Notes: generated by a model not told the origin, from the sequence alone. 64,000 nucleotides of DNA from Mycolicibacterium sediminis (GCF_010731735.1 NZ_AP022588.1:3968001-4032000), one strand, 5' to 3'; positions 27,294-37,500 are shown, counted from the first letter of the stretch. A program made the numbers and translations.

Positions 27294-28622
27294 TCACTCG
27301 ACGGTCGCGGACACCTGCATGTCGTCGAGCGTGCGGCGGAGCGAACTTCGCACCGCCGCATGGGTGTTCGCCCCACCGGGCACCCAGCTCGTGACGGTGA
27401 TCGACACCATGGTGCCGATGCGCGTGCAGCCGAGGAACAGTAGGCCGCCCATCCGGTCCAGCACGTCCGTCGTCACCCCGGGCTCGATGAGCCGTGCCGC
27501 GAAGCGCTCGGCGTCGGTGCCGTCGGGGCGGTTCGCGTCGTCGGTGAACTGGCCGAGGTTCGAACATCCGACCGGGCTGCCGAGTTGCGCCACCATGCCC
27601 TCGAGTCGCCGCACCAGGAACGCGGGGGTCAGGGGAACCAGCGCCAGTGGGCCGAGGAGGTCGTTGGGCGCGACGGCGAGAGCGGTCAGCGCGTCCTTCA
27701 CGTCACGGCGCAGATCGGTGAGGTCCGTCGTCACCGTCTCCGGGTCGACGGTGACGGATGCCTCGGTCAGGGCGTTGGCCCTGGTGTCGTCGGGACCGCG
27801 CTCGCTGACCGGCAGCGACAGCCTGACCAGACCGTCGTCGCCGACCCTGCCGAGGATCCCGGCGAGGCGGGCGCCCACCGCGGCGAACAGCGAATTGCTG
27901 GTCCCGTTGAGGGATCTCGCGCGCTCGTCCCAGTGCGACAGGTCGACGAACGCCGTCGCGTTGGGGGCCACGACCTTTCGGGACGCCCCGCGTCGCCGCG
28001 GTGGGGATCCGGACTTCACCGACGTGGCGAGACCGTCGCGTTCGGCGCGTGCCACCCGCACCGCCGCCCCGACGGCCCGGGCCATCTCGGGTAGGTCGCG
28101 CACGGTGCGGCGCCCGTCGTCGAGCATCGCGCGGCCACGCGTGCGCGACCCGGGCGCCGGATAGCCGAGGTCGCGCCGGACGCCGCGGACCGCGTCCAGG
28201 ACCGCCAGGTTGATCGCCATCGCGTCGCCGATCGAGTGCGACACGACCAGCGTCACGCCGGCCCCGCCCTCGGTGAAGGGCTGTACGCCCAGGTGCCACG
28301 ACGGCCCCAGCCGCGGATCGACGGGCACCCGCACCCGCTCGTCGGCCCACGCCCACACGTCGGCGCGGGCGCGGTCCCGGCTGGCGATCTCGAGCGCGTC
28401 GGGTGGCGGCGCGGTCACCCACCGATCGCGTCCGAAGGGTAGCGGTGACCGCTCGATACGCCGTCCGAGCAGTCCGACGCCGAGGTTGGCGTGGAACCGA
28501 CGTAGCCCGTCGACGTCGACCGGGTGGTCGTACACCCAGGTGAACTGGATCACTGGACCCCGGCCGAGGGCCCGCAGCGCGAGGAACGAGCCCTGGTCGA
28601 TGTACGCCAGCGTGTTGTCCAC
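27294..28622 (-). CDS. Condensation-like acyltransferase, copy C
   Basis: 442 residues from GTG 28622. It is paralogous to the two genes at 10311-13017: LAYIDQGSFLALRALGRG, SPLPFGRDRWVTA and PVGCSNLGQF correspond block by block. The motif is His129-Ser-Ile-Gly-Asp133-Ala, so HxxxD is kept but the following Gly-Gly is Ala-Met. It converges on ileS with a 3-base gap and stands alone, 14 kb from its relatives. Substrate unknown; a lipid acyltransferase role is inferred from the fold only. Confidence 0.72.
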   Translation of the reverse strand: MDNTLAYIDQGSFLALRALGRGPVIQFTWVYDHPVDVDGLRRFHANLGVGLLGRRIERSPLPFGRDRWVTAPPPDALEIASRDRARADVWAWADERVRVPVDPRLGPSWHLGVQPFTEGGAGVTLVVSHSIGDAMAINLAVLDAVRGVRRDLGYPAPGSRTRGRAMLDDGRRTVRDLPEMARAVGAAVRVARAERDGLATSVKSGSPPRRRGASRKVVAPNATAFVDLSHWDERARSLNGTSNSLFAAVGARLAGILGRVGDDGLVRLSLPVSERGPDDTRANALTEASVTVDPETVTTDLTDLRRDVKDALTALAVAPNDLLGPLALVPLTPAFLVRRLEGMVAQLGSPVGCSNLGQFTDDANRPDGTDAERFAARLIEPGVTTDVLDRMGGLLFLGCTRIGTMVSITVTSWVPGGANTHAAVRSSLRRTLDDMQVSATVE

Positions 28623-28644
28623 GCGGACATGCTATGTCGGCAGG

Positions 28645-28860
28645 TCAGCCCTGCGTGACACGCGCCGATTCGCCGCCGATGGTGACGGTGTCGCCGGGGT
28701 GGAGCTGACGGCCGCGCCGCACCTCGACGTCACCGTTGACGGTGACCTGCCCGTCGGCGATCGCCGACTTCGCGTCCGACCCGCTGTCGAGAAGCGATGC
28801 GAGCTTGAGGAACTGCCCGAGGCGGATGGAGTCGTCACCGATCGGGACGTCGTGGGCCAT
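28645..28860 (-). CDS. Small S4-domain RNA-binding protein
   Basis: 71 residues from ATG 28860. The sequence IRLGQFLKLASLLDSGSDAKSAI...GQVTVNGDVEVRRGRQL is the S4 fold of the YbcJ/RlbA type, built from helices that bind structured RNA. It ends 22 bases before the copy C acyltransferase start on the same strand and is divergent from dinB across 54 bases. The cellular RNA target of this family is not established. Confidence 0.85.
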   Translation of the reverse strand: MAHDVPIGDDSIRLGQFLKLASLLDSGSDAKSAIADGQVTVNGDVEVRRGRQLHPGDTVTIGGESARVTQG

Positions 28861-28901
28861 GGACGTCAGGTTAGCCGCATCGGTCCGGACGGCGGCCGCA
28901 C

Positions 28902-28907
28902 TAGCAT
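28902..28907 (+). promoter_or_regulatory. -10 box of dinB (leaderless)
   Basis: TAGCAT fits TANNNT and ends 7 bases before ATG 28915, so transcription should start at or next to the start codon. There is no ribosome-binding site. Confidence 0.5.
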
Positions 28908-28914
28908 CTCGGTC

Positions 28915-30285
28915 ATGGACGGCCGCTGGGTCCTGCACTTCGACATGGACGCGTTCTTCGCCTCCGTGGAGCAGTTGACGCGGCCCACGCTGCGCGGCCG
29001 GCCGGTCCTCGTCGGGGGTCTGGGTGGCCGCGGGGTCGTCGCCGGCGCCAGCTATCAGGCGCGCGTCTTCGGCGCCAAGTCGGCCATGCCCATGCACCAG
29101 GCCCGACGGCTGGTGGGGGCGTCGGCGGTGGTCCTCCCGCCGCGCGGCGTGGTCTACGGCGTCGCCAGCAATCGGGTACTCGACACGGTGCGGGCGATGG
29201 TGCCCGTGCTCGAACAGCTTTCGTTCGACGAGGCGTTCGGGGAGCCCGCCGAACTCGTCGGCGCCTCGGCGGGCGACGTCGAGCGGTTCTGCGAACTGCT
29301 GCGGGAGCGGGTCCGCGCGGAGACCGGTCTGGTGGCGTCGGTGGGGGCGGGGTCGGGCAAGCAGATCGCGAAGATCGCGTCGGGTCTGGCCAAGCCGGAC
29401 GGCATCCGCGTCGTCGAGCGTGCCCAGGAGGAGACGCTGCTCGCCGGGCTCCCGGTGCGTCGGCTGTGGGGCATCGGACCCGTGGCCGAGGAGCGCCTGC
29501 ACCGGTTGGGGATCGACACGATCGGCGCGCTCGCCGCCCTCACGCACGCCGAGGCGGCCGACGTGCTCGGCGGCACCGTCGGCCCAGCGCTGCACCGGTT
29601 GGCCCGCGGGATCGACGACCGCCCGGTCGCGGAGCGGGCGAGTTCGAAGCAGATCAGCGCCGAGTCGACGTTCGCCGTGGACCTGACGACGCTCGGGCAG
29701 GTCCGCGAGGCCATGGATCCGATCGGGGAGCACGCCCACGCGCGGCTGGGCCGCGACGGCCGCGGCGCGAGGACCGTCACGGTGAAGATGAAGAAGTCGG
29801 ACATGAGCACGCTGACGAGGTCGGCCACCCTGCCGTACGCCACGACCGACGCGACCACGCTGATCACCGCGGCGCGACGTCTGCTGCTCGACCCCGTCGA
29901 GATCGGCCCGATCCGGCTCTTGGGGGTCGGCTTCTCGGGTCTGTCGGACGTTCAGCAGGAGTCCCTGTTTCCCGATCTGGAGCAGACGCTCGAAGCCGCC
30001 GACGGCGTTCCGTCGGCGCCCGAGGCGGCACCGACGGCCCCCACCGAGTCGCCGTGGCGGATCGGGGACGACGTCGTGCACGTCACCCGCGGGCACGGCT
30101 GGGTGCAGGGTGCGGGGCACGGCGTGATGACCATCCGCTTCGAGACCCGCAGCACCGGCCCGGGTGTGGCGCACACGCTTCCCGTCGACTCGGCGGAGGT
30201 GAGTCGAGCGAACCCGGTCGACAGCCTGGACTGGCCGGACTTCGTCGCCCGGATGACGGGTGACGGTCCACGCGACGAGACCTGA
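28915..30285 (+). CDS. dinB: Y-family DNA polymerase IV (DinB/DinX)
   Basis: 456 residues from ATG 28915. Metal-binding carboxylates are visible as Asp10 (HFDMDAFFASVEQ) and Asp105-Glu106 (SFDEAF). The thumb region GIGPVAEERLHRLGIDTIG and the little finger follow. QESLF near residue 350 matches a beta-clamp-binding motif. A further ~100-residue extension (WRIGDDVVHVTRGHGWVQ) is kept in mycobacterial DinX. The enzyme performs error-prone translesion synthesis. Position after ileS equals Rv1537. No LexA box was seen upstream. Confidence 0.95.
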   Translation: MDGRWVLHFDMDAFFASVEQLTRPTLRGRPVLVGGLGGRGVVAGASYQARVFGAKSAMPMHQARRLVGASAVVLPPRGVVYGVASNRVLDTVRAMVPVLEQLSFDEAFGEPAELVGASAGDVERFCELLRERVRAETGLVASVGAGSGKQIAKIASGLAKPDGIRVVERAQEETLLAGLPVRRLWGIGPVAEERLHRLGIDTIGALAALTHAEAADVLGGTVGPALHRLARGIDDRPVAERASSKQISAESTFAVDLTTLGQVREAMDPIGEHAHARLGRDGRGARTVTVKMKKSDMSTLTRSATLPYATTDATTLITAARRLLLDPVEIGPIRLLGVGFSGLSDVQQESLFPDLEQTLEAADGVPSAPEAAPTAPTESPWRIGDDVVHVTRGHGWVQGAGHGVMTIRFETRSTGPGVAHTLPVDSAEVSRANPVDSLDWPDFVARMTGDGPRDET

Positions 30286-30292
30286 CGTCCGG

Positions 30293-31213
30293 TCAGCCCC
30301 ACGCCGAGAAGACGTCGTGCACGTCGGCGCCTGCCGACAGTGCCGCCATCAACAGCACCCGGGCCTGTGCGGGCCGGATCGTCGGCGCGGCGACCGCACC
30401 GGCGTCGGCCAGCGCCCGGCCGGGGCCGTACCGCGCCGAGACCCGCCCGCCGGGAACCCGCGTCGAGACGACGACCGCCACTCCGGCGTCGCGAGCCCGC
30501 CGCACGCCGTCGACGACCGCCGCGCCCGCATTGCCCGAGCCCATGGCCTCCAGCACGATGCCGCGCGCACCGGCCGCGACGTGGGCGTCGATCGCCACCG
30601 CGTCACTGCCCGCGTAGGCGGCCACCACGTCGACGCGTACCGACGGCGAGAGCGGACCGCCGAACCCGGGCCGGCGGCCGGGCCCGTCGATCGCGGCCCC
30701 CGACGCGGAGACCGTGCCGGCGACGTCCCCGACGAAGCCCGCGGCGGTCTTGGTCAGGCCCAGCGGTCGCCACACCGTGCCTCCCAGGCAGACCAGGACG
30801 CCGTCGACCCCGGGGGCACGGGCGACCGCCAGCGCGTCGCGCAGGTTGGCCGGACCGTCGGAGTCGGGCGCGTCGGCGGAGTGCATGGCGCCGGTGAGGA
30901 CGACCGGGCCACCGGCGACACCCGCGAGGTCGAGCCACAGCGCGGTCTCCTCCATGGTGTCGGTGCCGTGGGTCACCACCACCCCGCCGGCGCCGCCGCG
31001 GAACGCGACGTCGACCGCGGTCACGATCGCGGCCCACTCGACGGGTCCCAGCTCGGAGCTGTCGACCGCGAGCAGGTCGACGACCTCGACGCCGTGACCG
31101 CCGTCCACGGCATCCAGCAGGTCGGCGCCGGTCCGTGTCGTGCGCGCGACGCCGTCGGCATCGGCGCTGGTGGCGATGGTCCCGCCGGTGGTGATCACGA
31201 CGACCTTGCTCAC
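30293..31213 (-). CDS. ansA: L-asparaginase
   Basis: 306 residues from GTG 31213. The two threonine motifs of the asparaginase family are present: TGGTIAT with Thr12, and HGTDTMEET (82-90) with Thr84-Asp85. It hydrolyses asparagine to aspartate and ammonia. There is no signal peptide, so it should be cytosolic. It converges on dinB (7-base gap) and is divergent from lspA. Position equals Rv1538c. Confidence 0.95.
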   Translation of the reverse strand: MSKVVVITTGGTIATSADADGVARTTRTGADLLDAVDGGHGVEVVDLLAVDSSELGPVEWAAIVTAVDVAFRGGAGGVVVTHGTDTMEETALWLDLAGVAGGPVVLTGAMHSADAPDSDGPANLRDALAVARAPGVDGVLVCLGGTVWRPLGLTKTAAGFVGDVAGTVSASGAAIDGPGRRPGFGGPLSPSVRVDVVAAYAGSDAVAIDAHVAAGARGIVLEAMGSGNAGAAVVDGVRRARDAGVAVVVSTRVPGGRVSARYGPGRALADAGAVAAPTIRPAQARVLLMAALSAGADVHDVFSAWG

Positions 31214-31286
31214 GGGCCGTCCATTCCGGCGTGGGCTTCGTTCATGCGGCGATCATTCCGCACGCCGATGCTGGGATGATGGGGGA

Positions 31287-31937
31287 GTGACTGACGAATC
31301 AACGGGCTCGGTCGAGCCAGTGACCGCGGACGGGGCCACCGATCCGCGGTCGCCGCGACGCCGCATGCGCCTGCTGCTCTCGGTCGCGGCCGTGGTGCTC
31401 GCGCTCGACGTCGTGACCAAGGTGCTGGCCGTGCGGTTGCTCGTACCGGGACAGCCGGTGTCGATCATCGGTGACACCGTCACGTGGACGCTGGTGCGGA
31501 ACTCCGGTGCGGCGTTCTCGATGGCCACCGGCTACACGTGGGTGCTCACGCTGGTTGCTGCGGGCGTGGTCGTCGGCATCGTCTGGATGGGTCGCCGCCT
31601 GGTCTCGCCGTGGTGGGCGCTGGGGTTGGGCATGATCCTCGGCGGCGCACTGGGCAACCTCGTCGACCGGTTCTTCCGGTCGCCGGGGCCGTTGCGCGGA
31701 CACGTCGTCGACTTCCTCTCGATCGGCTGGTGGCCGGTGTTCAACGTGGCCGACCCGGCCGTCGTCGGCGGCGCGATCCTGCTGGTCGTGCTGTCGCTGT
31801 TCGGGTTCGACTTCGACGCCCCCGACAGGCACCGGGGCACCGACGACGCCCCGGCCACCGCAGACGCCCCCGCACCCGCCGAACCGGTGGACGCCGATCC
31901 GGCCGGCCGCCGCACGCCGGACGACTCCGAGACGTGA
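31287..31937 (+). CDS. lspA: Lipoprotein signal peptidase II
   Basis: 216 residues from GTG 31287 with GGGGGAG just before it. Four membrane helices are visible (RLLLSVAAVVLALDVVTKVLA, WVLTLVAAGVVVGIVW, LGLGMILGGALGNL, AVVGGAILLVVLSLFGF). The aspartic protease residues lie in GNLVDRFF and FNVADP, with the accessory motif RNSGAAFS. It cleaves prolipoproteins at the lipobox Cys in the plasma membrane. The C-terminal tail is Asp/Pro/Ala-rich and longer than in E. coli. Coupled to the next gene by GTGA. Confidence 0.96.
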   Translation: MTDESTGSVEPVTADGATDPRSPRRRMRLLLSVAAVVLALDVVTKVLAVRLLVPGQPVSIIGDTVTWTLVRNSGAAFSMATGYTWVLTLVAAGVVVGIVWMGRRLVSPWWALGLGMILGGALGNLVDRFFRSPGPLRGHVVDFLSIGWWPVFNVADPAVVGGAILLVVLSLFGFDFDAPDRHRGTDDAPATADAPAPAEPVDADPAGRRTPDDSET

Positions 31938-32860
31938 CGAGCCGTTCCATGCCGGTTCCCGAGGGGCTGGCGGGCATGCGCGTCGACGCGGGACTGGCCA
32001 GGCTGCTCGGCCTGTCGCGGACGGTGATCGCGGGGATCGCCGAGGGCGGCGGGGTGGCGCTCGACGGCCAGGCCGCCGGCAAGAGCGACCGACTGGTGGC
32101 GGGGTCGTGGCTCGAGGTGACGCTGCCCGAGGAACCCGGCCCGCTGGAGAACCCCGCGGTCGACATCGAGGGCATGACGATCCTGTACTCCGACGACGAC
32201 ATCGTGGCGGTGGACAAGCCCGCCGGCGTCGCGGCACACGCCTCGGTGGGCTGGACGGGCCCGACCGTGCTCGGTGGCCTGGCCGCCGCGGGCTTCCGGA
32301 TCACGACGTCGGGCGTGCACGAGCGCCAGGGCATCGTGCACCGGCTGGACGTCGGTACGTCGGGCGTCATGGTCGTCGCGCTGTCGGAGCGGGCCTACAC
32401 GGTGCTCAAGCGTGCCTTCAAGCAGCGCACCGTCGACAAGCGCTATCACGCGCTCGTGCAGGGCCACCCCGATCCGTCGAGCGGGACCATCGACGCGCCC
32501 ATCGGGCGGCACCGCGGTCACGACTGGAAGTTCGCCGTCACCGAGGGTGGCCGCGACAGCGTCACCCACTACGACACCGTCGAGGCGTTCGTGCGGGCCA
32601 GCCTGCTGGACGTCCACCTGGAAACCGGTCGTACGCACCAGATCCGGGTGCACTTCGCCGCCCTGCACCATCCGTGCTGCGGTGACCTCACCTACGGCGC
32701 CGACCCGACCCTGGCCGCGCGGCTCGGCCTGGAGCGGCAGTGGCTGCACGCCCGCTCGCTGGCGTTCGCCCATCCGGCGGACGGCCGCCGCGTCGAGATC
32801 ACAAGCCCCTACCCCGCGGACCTCCAGCGCGCCTTGGACACGCTGCGTCACGAGTCGTGA
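31934..32860 (+). CDS. RluA/RluD-family 23S rRNA pseudouridine synthase
   Basis: 308 residues from GTG 31934, overlapping the lspA stop. An N-terminal S4 domain (VDAGLARLLGLSRTVIAGI) precedes the catalytic domain with HRLDVGTSG, whose Asp is the nucleophile, plus RYHALVQGH and GRTHQIRVH. It converts specific uridines of large-subunit rRNA to pseudouridine. Position equals Rv1540. The exact rRNA site cannot be told from sequence. Confidence 0.93.
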   Translation: MTSRSMPVPEGLAGMRVDAGLARLLGLSRTVIAGIAEGGGVALDGQAAGKSDRLVAGSWLEVTLPEEPGPLENPAVDIEGMTILYSDDDIVAVDKPAGVAAHASVGWTGPTVLGGLAAAGFRITTSGVHERQGIVHRLDVGTSGVMVVALSERAYTVLKRAFKQRTVDKRYHALVQGHPDPSSGTIDAPIGRHRGHDWKFAVTEGGRDSVTHYDTVEAFVRASLLDVHLETGRTHQIRVHFAALHHPCCGDLTYGADPTLAARLGLERQWLHARSLAFAHPADGRRVEITSPYPADLQRALDTLRHES

Positions 32861-33765
32861 CGGAGGTCGCCGACCCGGCGCGCCACCGGTCCGGAGTTCT
32901 CTTCGGGGTGGGCGCCTTCACGTGGTGGGGGTTGTGCCCCGGGTTCTTCCCGCTGCTGCTGCCCGCCGGGTCGCTCGAGGTGCTGGCCCACCGGATCGTG
33001 TGGAGCGCGCTGTGCCTGGTGCTGGTGCTGCTGGTCGCCCGGCGGATCGGTGACCTGCGCCGGCTGCGGGCGCGCACCTGGCTGCAGCTGGCGGCGGCGT
33101 CCGCGCTGGTCTCGACCAACTGGGGCATCTACATCTATGCCGCCACGCACGGCCACGTCGTCGACGCGGCGCTCGGCTACTTCATCAACCCGCTGGTCAC
33201 CGTAGCACTCGGCGTGCTGGTCCTGCGGGAGCGGATCGGCCGGTGGCAGCTGGTCGCGCTGGCGATCGCCGTCGTCGCCGTGGTGGTGCTGACGGCGGGG
33301 GTCGGCACGCCGCCGTACATCGCGGCCGGGCTGGCGGTGACCTTCGCGCTGTACGGCCTGGTGAAGAAGGTCGTCGACGCGGATCCGCGGGTCAGCGTCG
33401 CGGTGGAGACACTGCTGGCGCTGCCGATCGCGGGCGGCTACCTGGTGGCGCTCGAGGTGGTCGGGGACGGGCACTTCGTCGGATACGGCGCAGGCCACAC
33501 CGTGCTGTTGGTGCTGGCGGGACCGGTGACGGCCATCCCGCTGCTGCTCTTCGCGGCCGCCGCCCAGCGCCTGCCGCTGGTCACCGTCGGGCTGCTGTTC
33601 TACCTGAACCCCGCACTGCAGATGGCGTGGGGCGTGCTGATCGGCCACGAGGCGATGCCACCCGCCCGCTGGATCGGCTTCGGCCTGATCTGGGTCGCGC
33701 TCGTCGTAATGACGTTCGGTGCGTTGCGTGGCAAGGCCGCGCGGGTCTCGGTCGCCGAACCCTAG
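32857..33765 (+). CDS. rarD: EamA-family transporter RarD
   Basis: 302 residues from GTG 32857, overlapping the preceding stop by GTGA. Ten hydrophobic helices form two EamA repeats. Segments such as GVLFGVGAFTWWGLCPGFFP, HRIVWS, STNWGIYIYA and YFINPLVTVALGVL are diagnostic for RarD. The substrate is unproven; the family was named for chloramphenicol sensitivity in Pseudomonas. It completes the lspA-rlu-rarD operon. I recall no counterpart at this site in M. tuberculosis. Confidence 0.9.
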   Translation: MTEVADPARHRSGVLFGVGAFTWWGLCPGFFPLLLPAGSLEVLAHRIVWSALCLVLVLLVARRIGDLRRLRARTWLQLAAASALVSTNWGIYIYAATHGHVVDAALGYFINPLVTVALGVLVLRERIGRWQLVALAIAVVAVVVLTAGVGTPPYIAAGLAVTFALYGLVKKVVDADPRVSVAVETLLALPIAGGYLVALEVVGDGHFVGYGAGHTVLLVLAGPVTAIPLLLFAAAAQRLPLVTVGLLFYLNPALQMAWGVLIGHEAMPPARWIGFGLIWVALVVMTFGALRGKAARVSVAEP

Positions 33766-33804
33766 CGGGCGCTCACCGGCGTTGCAGTCCCTCGGGCGCC
33801 GTGG

Positions 33805-33833
33805 TTGACCATTGGTCAGCTATGTCATACCTT
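33805..33833 (+). promoter_or_regulatory. Promoter with overlapping palindromic operator for the TetR gene
   Basis: TTGACC (33805-33810), a 17-base spacer and TACCTT (33828-33833) form a good -35/-10 pair. TGACCA-T-TGGTCA (33806-33818), a perfect 6-bp inverted repeat, covers the -35 box. This is the usual layout for TetR autorepression. Confidence 0.6.
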
Positions 33834-33879
33834 TTGCTAGGGCGGGCATCCGAGCAGGCGCCGGTGAGGTCGGGGAACC

Positions 33880-34530
33880 ATGTCGCAGATCGACGAACGC
33901 CCGCGCGCGCCCAGGCGGCGGGGGAGGCCGGTCGGGTCCGACGCGGTCGTGACGCGCGGCCGCATCCTGGACGCCGCGCGGCGGGTGATGAACCAGCGGG
34001 GGTACCCCGCGGCCACGTTCAAGGCGATCGCCGAGGAGGCCGATCTCAGCCGCCCGACGCTGCACTACTACTTCGGCTCGCGCGAGGAGATCTACGACGC
34101 GCTGGTGGCGGACGCCTCGGCCCTGATCGACGAGTGCGTCGCCGGCGCCGCCCGCTGCGACACCCTGGCCGAGTCGCTGGTGGCCCTCGTGAGAGCCATT
34201 CACGGCACCGACTTCCGCGACGCGTCGCACGTGGCGTTCCTGATCAGCGCTCGACTGGAGGCCAGCCGCAATCCGGAACTCGCCTTCGACCGTGGCGACG
34301 CGCTGCGCGCGCACCTCGTGTCCCTGGTGTCCGACGCGGTGCACCGCGGGGAGCTGAACGCGGGCACCGAGGTCTGGCCCGTCGCCGACATGCTGCACGC
34401 GGTGCTGTGGGGGGTCGGGATGTGCGGCGGCTTCCTCGACGAGCGGACCGACATCACCAGGGTGACCAGCCAACTCGCCGAGATCTTCTCGGGCGGACTG
34501 CTCACCGGACGCCCCGTCGACGAGATCTGA
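33880..34530 (+). CDS. TetR-family transcriptional regulator
   Basis: 216 residues from ATG 33880 with GAGG and GGGG upstream. The N-terminal HTH reads ATFKAIAEEADLSRPTLHYYFGSREEIYDAL, the classic TetR pattern. The C-terminal ligand domain (DTLAESLVALVRAIHG... ) is not assignable to a subfamily. It probably represses its own promoter through the palindrome at 33806-33818. Its other targets may include rarD or a distant gene; dnaE1 follows 61 bases later but has its own -10. Confidence 0.88.
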   Translation: MSQIDERPRAPRRRGRPVGSDAVVTRGRILDAARRVMNQRGYPAATFKAIAEEADLSRPTLHYYFGSREEIYDALVADASALIDECVAGAARCDTLAESLVALVRAIHGTDFRDASHVAFLISARLEASRNPELAFDRGDALRAHLVSLVSDAVHRGELNAGTEVWPVADMLHAVLWGVGMCGGFLDERTDITRVTSQLAEIFSGGLLTGRPVDEI

Positions 34531-34576
34531 CGAGACACGGTCTCGCGACACGCCGAGCGTCGTCGGAGGTCGGCCA

Positions 34577-34582
34577 TAGACT
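34577..34582 (+). promoter_or_regulatory. -10 box of dnaE1
   Basis: TAGACT fits TANNNT and ends 9 bases before ATG 34592, again suggesting a leaderless or near-leaderless transcript. Confidence 0.45.
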
Positions 34583-34591
34583 GACGGGCCT

Positions 34592-37500
34592 ATGAGCGGA
34601 TCCTTCGTGCACCTGCACAACCACACCGAATATTCGATGCTCGACGGTGCGGCGAAGGTCAAGCACATGTTCGCCGAGGCCAAGCGCCTCGAGATGCCCG
34701 CGCTGGGCATGACGGACCACGGCAACATGTTCGGGGCCAGCGAGTTCTACAACGCGGCAAGGGATGCCGACGTCAAGCCGATCATCGGCGTCGAGGCCTA
34801 CATCGCCCCGGCGTCGCGGTTCGAGACCAAGCGCGTGCAGTGGGGCGATCCCAGCCAGAAGAGCGACGACGTGTCCGGCAGCGGCGCGTACACGCACATG
34901 ACGATGGTCGCGGAGAACGCGACCGGCCTGCGGAACCTCTTCAAGCTGTCCTCGCTGGCGTCCTTCGAGGGACAGCTCGGCAAGTGGTCGAGGATGGACG
35001 CCGAGATCATCGCCGAGTACTCGGCGGGGATCATCGCGACCACCGGCTGCCCCTCGGGGGAGGTGCAGACGCGGCTGCGTCTCGGGCAGCAGCGCGAGGC
35101 GCTCGAGGCGGCCGCCAAGTGGCGGGACATCTTCGGTGCGGAGAACTTCTTCCTCGAGCTGATGGACCACGGCATCGAGATCGAGCGCCGCGTCCGCGAG
35201 GGCCTGCTCGAGATCGGACGCCAGCTCGACATCCCGCCGCTGGCGACCAACGACTGCCACTACGTCACCAAGGAGGCCTCCCGCAACCACGAGGCCCTGC
35301 TGTGCGTCCAGACCGGCAAGACGCTGTCGGACCCCGCGCGGTTCAAGTTCGACGGCGACGGCTACTACATCAAGCCGGCGTCGGAGATGCGCGCGCTGTG
35401 GGACGCCGAGGTCCCGGGTGCCTGCGACTCGACGCTGCTGATCGCCGAGCGCGTGCAGTCCTACGCCGACGTGTGGGCGCCCAAGGACCGGATGCCCGTC
35501 TTCCCCGTGCCCGAGGGACACGATCAGGGCAGTTGGCTGCGGCACGAGGTCGCCGAGGGGCTGAAGCGGAGGTTCCCGGCCGGGGTGCCCGAGGAGTACA
35601 CCGTCCGGGCCGACTACGAGATCAACGTCATCTGCGACAAGGGTTTCCCGGCGTACTTCCTCATCGTCGCCGACCTGATCAACTACGCCCGCTCGGTCGA
35701 CATCCGGGTGGGTCCCGGCCGCGGGTCGGCCGCCGGATCGCTGGTGGCCTACTCGATGGGCATCACCAACATCGACCCGATCCCGCACGGTCTGCTGTTC
35801 GAGCGGTTCCTCAACCCGGAACGCCCGTCCGCGCCCGACATCGACATCGACTTCGACGATCGTCGCCGTGGCGAGATGCTGCGCTACGCCGCCAACAAGT
35901 GGGGCAGTGACCGCGTCGCGCAGGTCATCACGTTCGGCACCATCAAGACCAAGGCGGCGCTGAAGGACTCGGCCCGCGTCAACTACGGGCAGCCCGGCTT
36001 CGCGATCGCCGACCGCATCACCAAGGCCCTGCCGCCGCCGATCATGGCGAAGGACATCCCGCTGTCGGGCATCACCGACCCCACCCACGAGCGGTACAAG
36101 GAGGCCGCGGAGGTCCGAAGCCTCATCGACACCGACTCCGACGTCCGCACGATCTACGAGACCGCGCGTGGCCTGGAAGGCCTGGTCCGCAACGCCGGGG
36201 TGCACGCGTGCGCGGTCATCATGAGTTCCGAGCCGCTGATCGAGGCCATCCCGCTGTGGCGGCGCGCCCAGGACGGCGCGGTCATCACCGGCTGGGACTA
36301 CCCGTCGTGCGAGGCCATCGGCCTGCTCAAGATGGACTTCCTCGGGCTGCGCAACCTCACGATCATCGGCGACTGCATCGAGAACATCAAGGCCAACCGG
36401 GGCATCGACCTGGATCTCGAGTCGTTGTCCCTCGACGATCCCGCCGCGTACGAATTGCTCTCCCGCGGTGACACTCTCGGCGTGTTCCAGCTCGACGGCG
36501 GTCCGATGCGCGACCTGCTGCGCCGGATGCAGCCCACCGAGTTCAACGACATCGTGGCCGTGCTGGCGCTGTACCGGCCCGGCCCGATGGGCATGAACGC
36601 CCACAACGACTACGCCGACCGCAAGAACGACCGGCAGGCGATCAAGCCGATCCACCCCGAACTCGAGGAACCACTCAAGGAGATCCTCTCCGAGACCTAC
36701 GGCCTGATCGTCTACCAAGAGCAGATCATGCTGATCGCGCAGAAGGTCGCCTCGTACTCGATGGGCAAGGCCGACGCGCTGCGCAAGGCGATGGGCAAGA
36801 AGAAGCTCGAGGTCCTCGAGGCCGAGTACCAGGGCTTCAAGGAGGGCATGACGGCCAACGGCTTCTCCGAGAAGGCCGTGAAGGCGTTGTGGGACACCAT
36901 CCTCCCGTTCGCCGGCTACGCCTTCAACAAGTCGCACGCCGCGGGCTACGGCCTGGTGTCCTACTGGACCGCCTACCTGAAGGCCAACTTCCCGGCCGAG
37001 TACATGGCGGGCCTGCTTACCTCCGTCGGCGACGACAAGGACAAGGCCGCGGTCTACCTGGCGGACTGCCGCCGGCTCGGCATCACGGTGTTGCCGCCGG
37101 ACGTCAACGAGTCGGTGCTGAACTTCGCGTCGGTCGGCACGGACATCCGGTTCGGGCTGGGCGCCGTGCGCAACGTCGGGACCAACGTCGTGGCGTCGCT
37201 CATCAGCACCCGTGCCGAGAAAGGCAAGTACACCGACTTCTCCGACTACCTCAACAAGATCCACGTCACGGCCTGCAACAAGAAGGTGACGGAGTCGCTG
37301 ATCAAGGCGGGTGCCTTCGACTCGCTGGACCATTCGCGCAAGGGCCTGTTCCTGATCCACACCGATGCGGTCGACTCGGTGCTCGGCACCAAGAAGGCCG
37401 AGGCGATGGGTCAGTTCGACCTCTTCGGCGGTGCCGACACCGCCACCGACTCCGTGTTCACGATCAAGGTGCCCGAGGACGAGTGGGAGGACAAGCACAA

